Origin: Bacillota bacterium
GTDB taxonomy: Bacteria; Bacillota; Clostridia; Oscillospirales; Ruminococcaceae
Direction: 5' to 3'
DNA: 50,766 nucleotides
Assembly: GCA_023415575.1 (NCBI GenBank)
Contig: JAEZKF010000001.1
Span: 1-50,766, forward strand
Shown here: piece after piece, positions 50,677-50,766 of the stretch
Numbering within the stretch: the first letter of the stretch is position 1
Layout of the letters: the number at the start of each line of letters is the position of its first letter
Made by a program: the position numbers and the translations under genes
The notes under the pieces: model-generated
Seen by the model: the letters and a program-made list of their open reading frames with translations, nothing else
Told to the model about the DNA's origin: nothing
Databases searched by the model: none

Positions 50677-50712
50677 CCCCCTGATGTAGGAAAATAGAAC
50701 TACATCAGGGGG
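50677..50712 (+). promoter_or_regulatory. Hairpin covering the ribosome site of the transposase-like gene
   Basis: A perfect 12-base stem (50677-50688 with 50701-50712) and a 12-base loop. The right arm ends in GGGGG, the ribosome site of the ATG at 50720, so the folded RNA would hide it. It may also act as the terminator of the chemotaxis receptor gene. Confidence 0.6.
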
Positions 50713-50719
50713 TATTTGT

Positions 50720-50766
50720 ATGAGCAAGAGGAAATGGACAAACATCCGAGCGCTCGAAGGACTAAT
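50720..50766 (+). CDS. Partial IS3-family OrfA-like transposase start, cut by the window end
   Basis: Only 15 codons are visible (MSKRKWTNIRALEGL). The basic start with KRKWTNI resembles the beginning of IS3-family OrfA helix-turn-helix proteins from Clostridia. The ATG follows GGGGG at 8 bases. The frame stays open to the edge. Identification rests on a short stretch and on the nearby IS-like end. Confidence 0.5.
   Translation, partial: MSKRKWTNIRALEGL

Noticed and set aside
1..50766. CRISPR array, tRNA or rRNA genes
   Set aside because: No regularly spaced repeat cluster and no cloverleaf or rRNA-like stretch was found. The only close direct repeats are the pairs reported, each with two copies.

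Overview
The window looks like a chromosomal segment of a Gram-positive member of the Clostridia, most likely of the Oscillospirales/Ruminococcaceae type. The evidence is gene content: the Firmicutes division and cell-envelope run sepF-ylmH-divIVA-ileS-lspA-rluD, the run miaB-ylbF-mutS-mutL-miaA, a two-subunit (split) transketolase, a YlmC/YmxH sporulation-type protein, a flavinylated lipoprotein with ApbE, and strong purine-rich ribosome binding sites. The species cannot be named from the sequence alone. Most genes lie on the minus strand.

Region 1 (about 1-9830) is an AT-richer genomic island, inserted beside an otherwise ordinary, more GC-balanced chromosome. Seven tightly packed minus-strand genes form a restriction-modification-like operon: a small XRE regulator, a D12-class adenine methyltransferase, an Eco57I-type adenine methyltransferase, an unrecognised 181-residue protein, a short McrB-type GTPase/AAA+ motor, McrC, and a GIY-YIG/DUF4357 protein. 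A divergent 630-residue ImmA/IrrE-type metallopeptidase with a C-terminal helix-turn-helix faces the operon across a shared promoter region. The right edge carries direct repeats and a long inverted repeat that may be remnants of a mobile element. This island is the best candidate here for an undescribed system: an McrBC-type nuclease paired with two m6A methyltransferases and a detached putative specificity subunit.

Region 2 (9834-19734) is mixed: rlmD, a polysaccharide-deacetylase-like protein that has lost its metal ligands, a NYN/LOTUS RNase-like protein, a divergently transcribed FMN-binding lipoprotein and apbE followed by a Gx-family membrane protein (probably an extracellular flavin electron-transfer module), a 2-hydroxyacid dehydrogenase, a patatin and ANT(6)-like nucleotidyltransferase pair, and two small genes of unknown function.

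Region 3 (19759-38264) is conserved housekeeping on the minus strand: split transketolase, a HAD phosphatase, rluD-lspA-ileS-divIVA-ylmH-sepF (with its own promoter), an orphan HlyD-like adaptor, and miaA-mutL-mutS-ylbF-miaB (with a near-consensus promoter). mutL appears to start at a non-canonical AUC codon.

Region 4 (38306-50766) concerns the envelope and translation: a large amidase/Ig-like wall protein and a GHL10-type lipoprotein in one operon, tsf and rpsB separated by an attenuator-like hairpin, ylmC, sppA, an anchored surface protein of unknown function, a chemotaxis receptor, and the first bases of what looks like an IS3-family element running off the right end. I found no rRNA, tRNA, CRISPR array or recognisable riboswitch.
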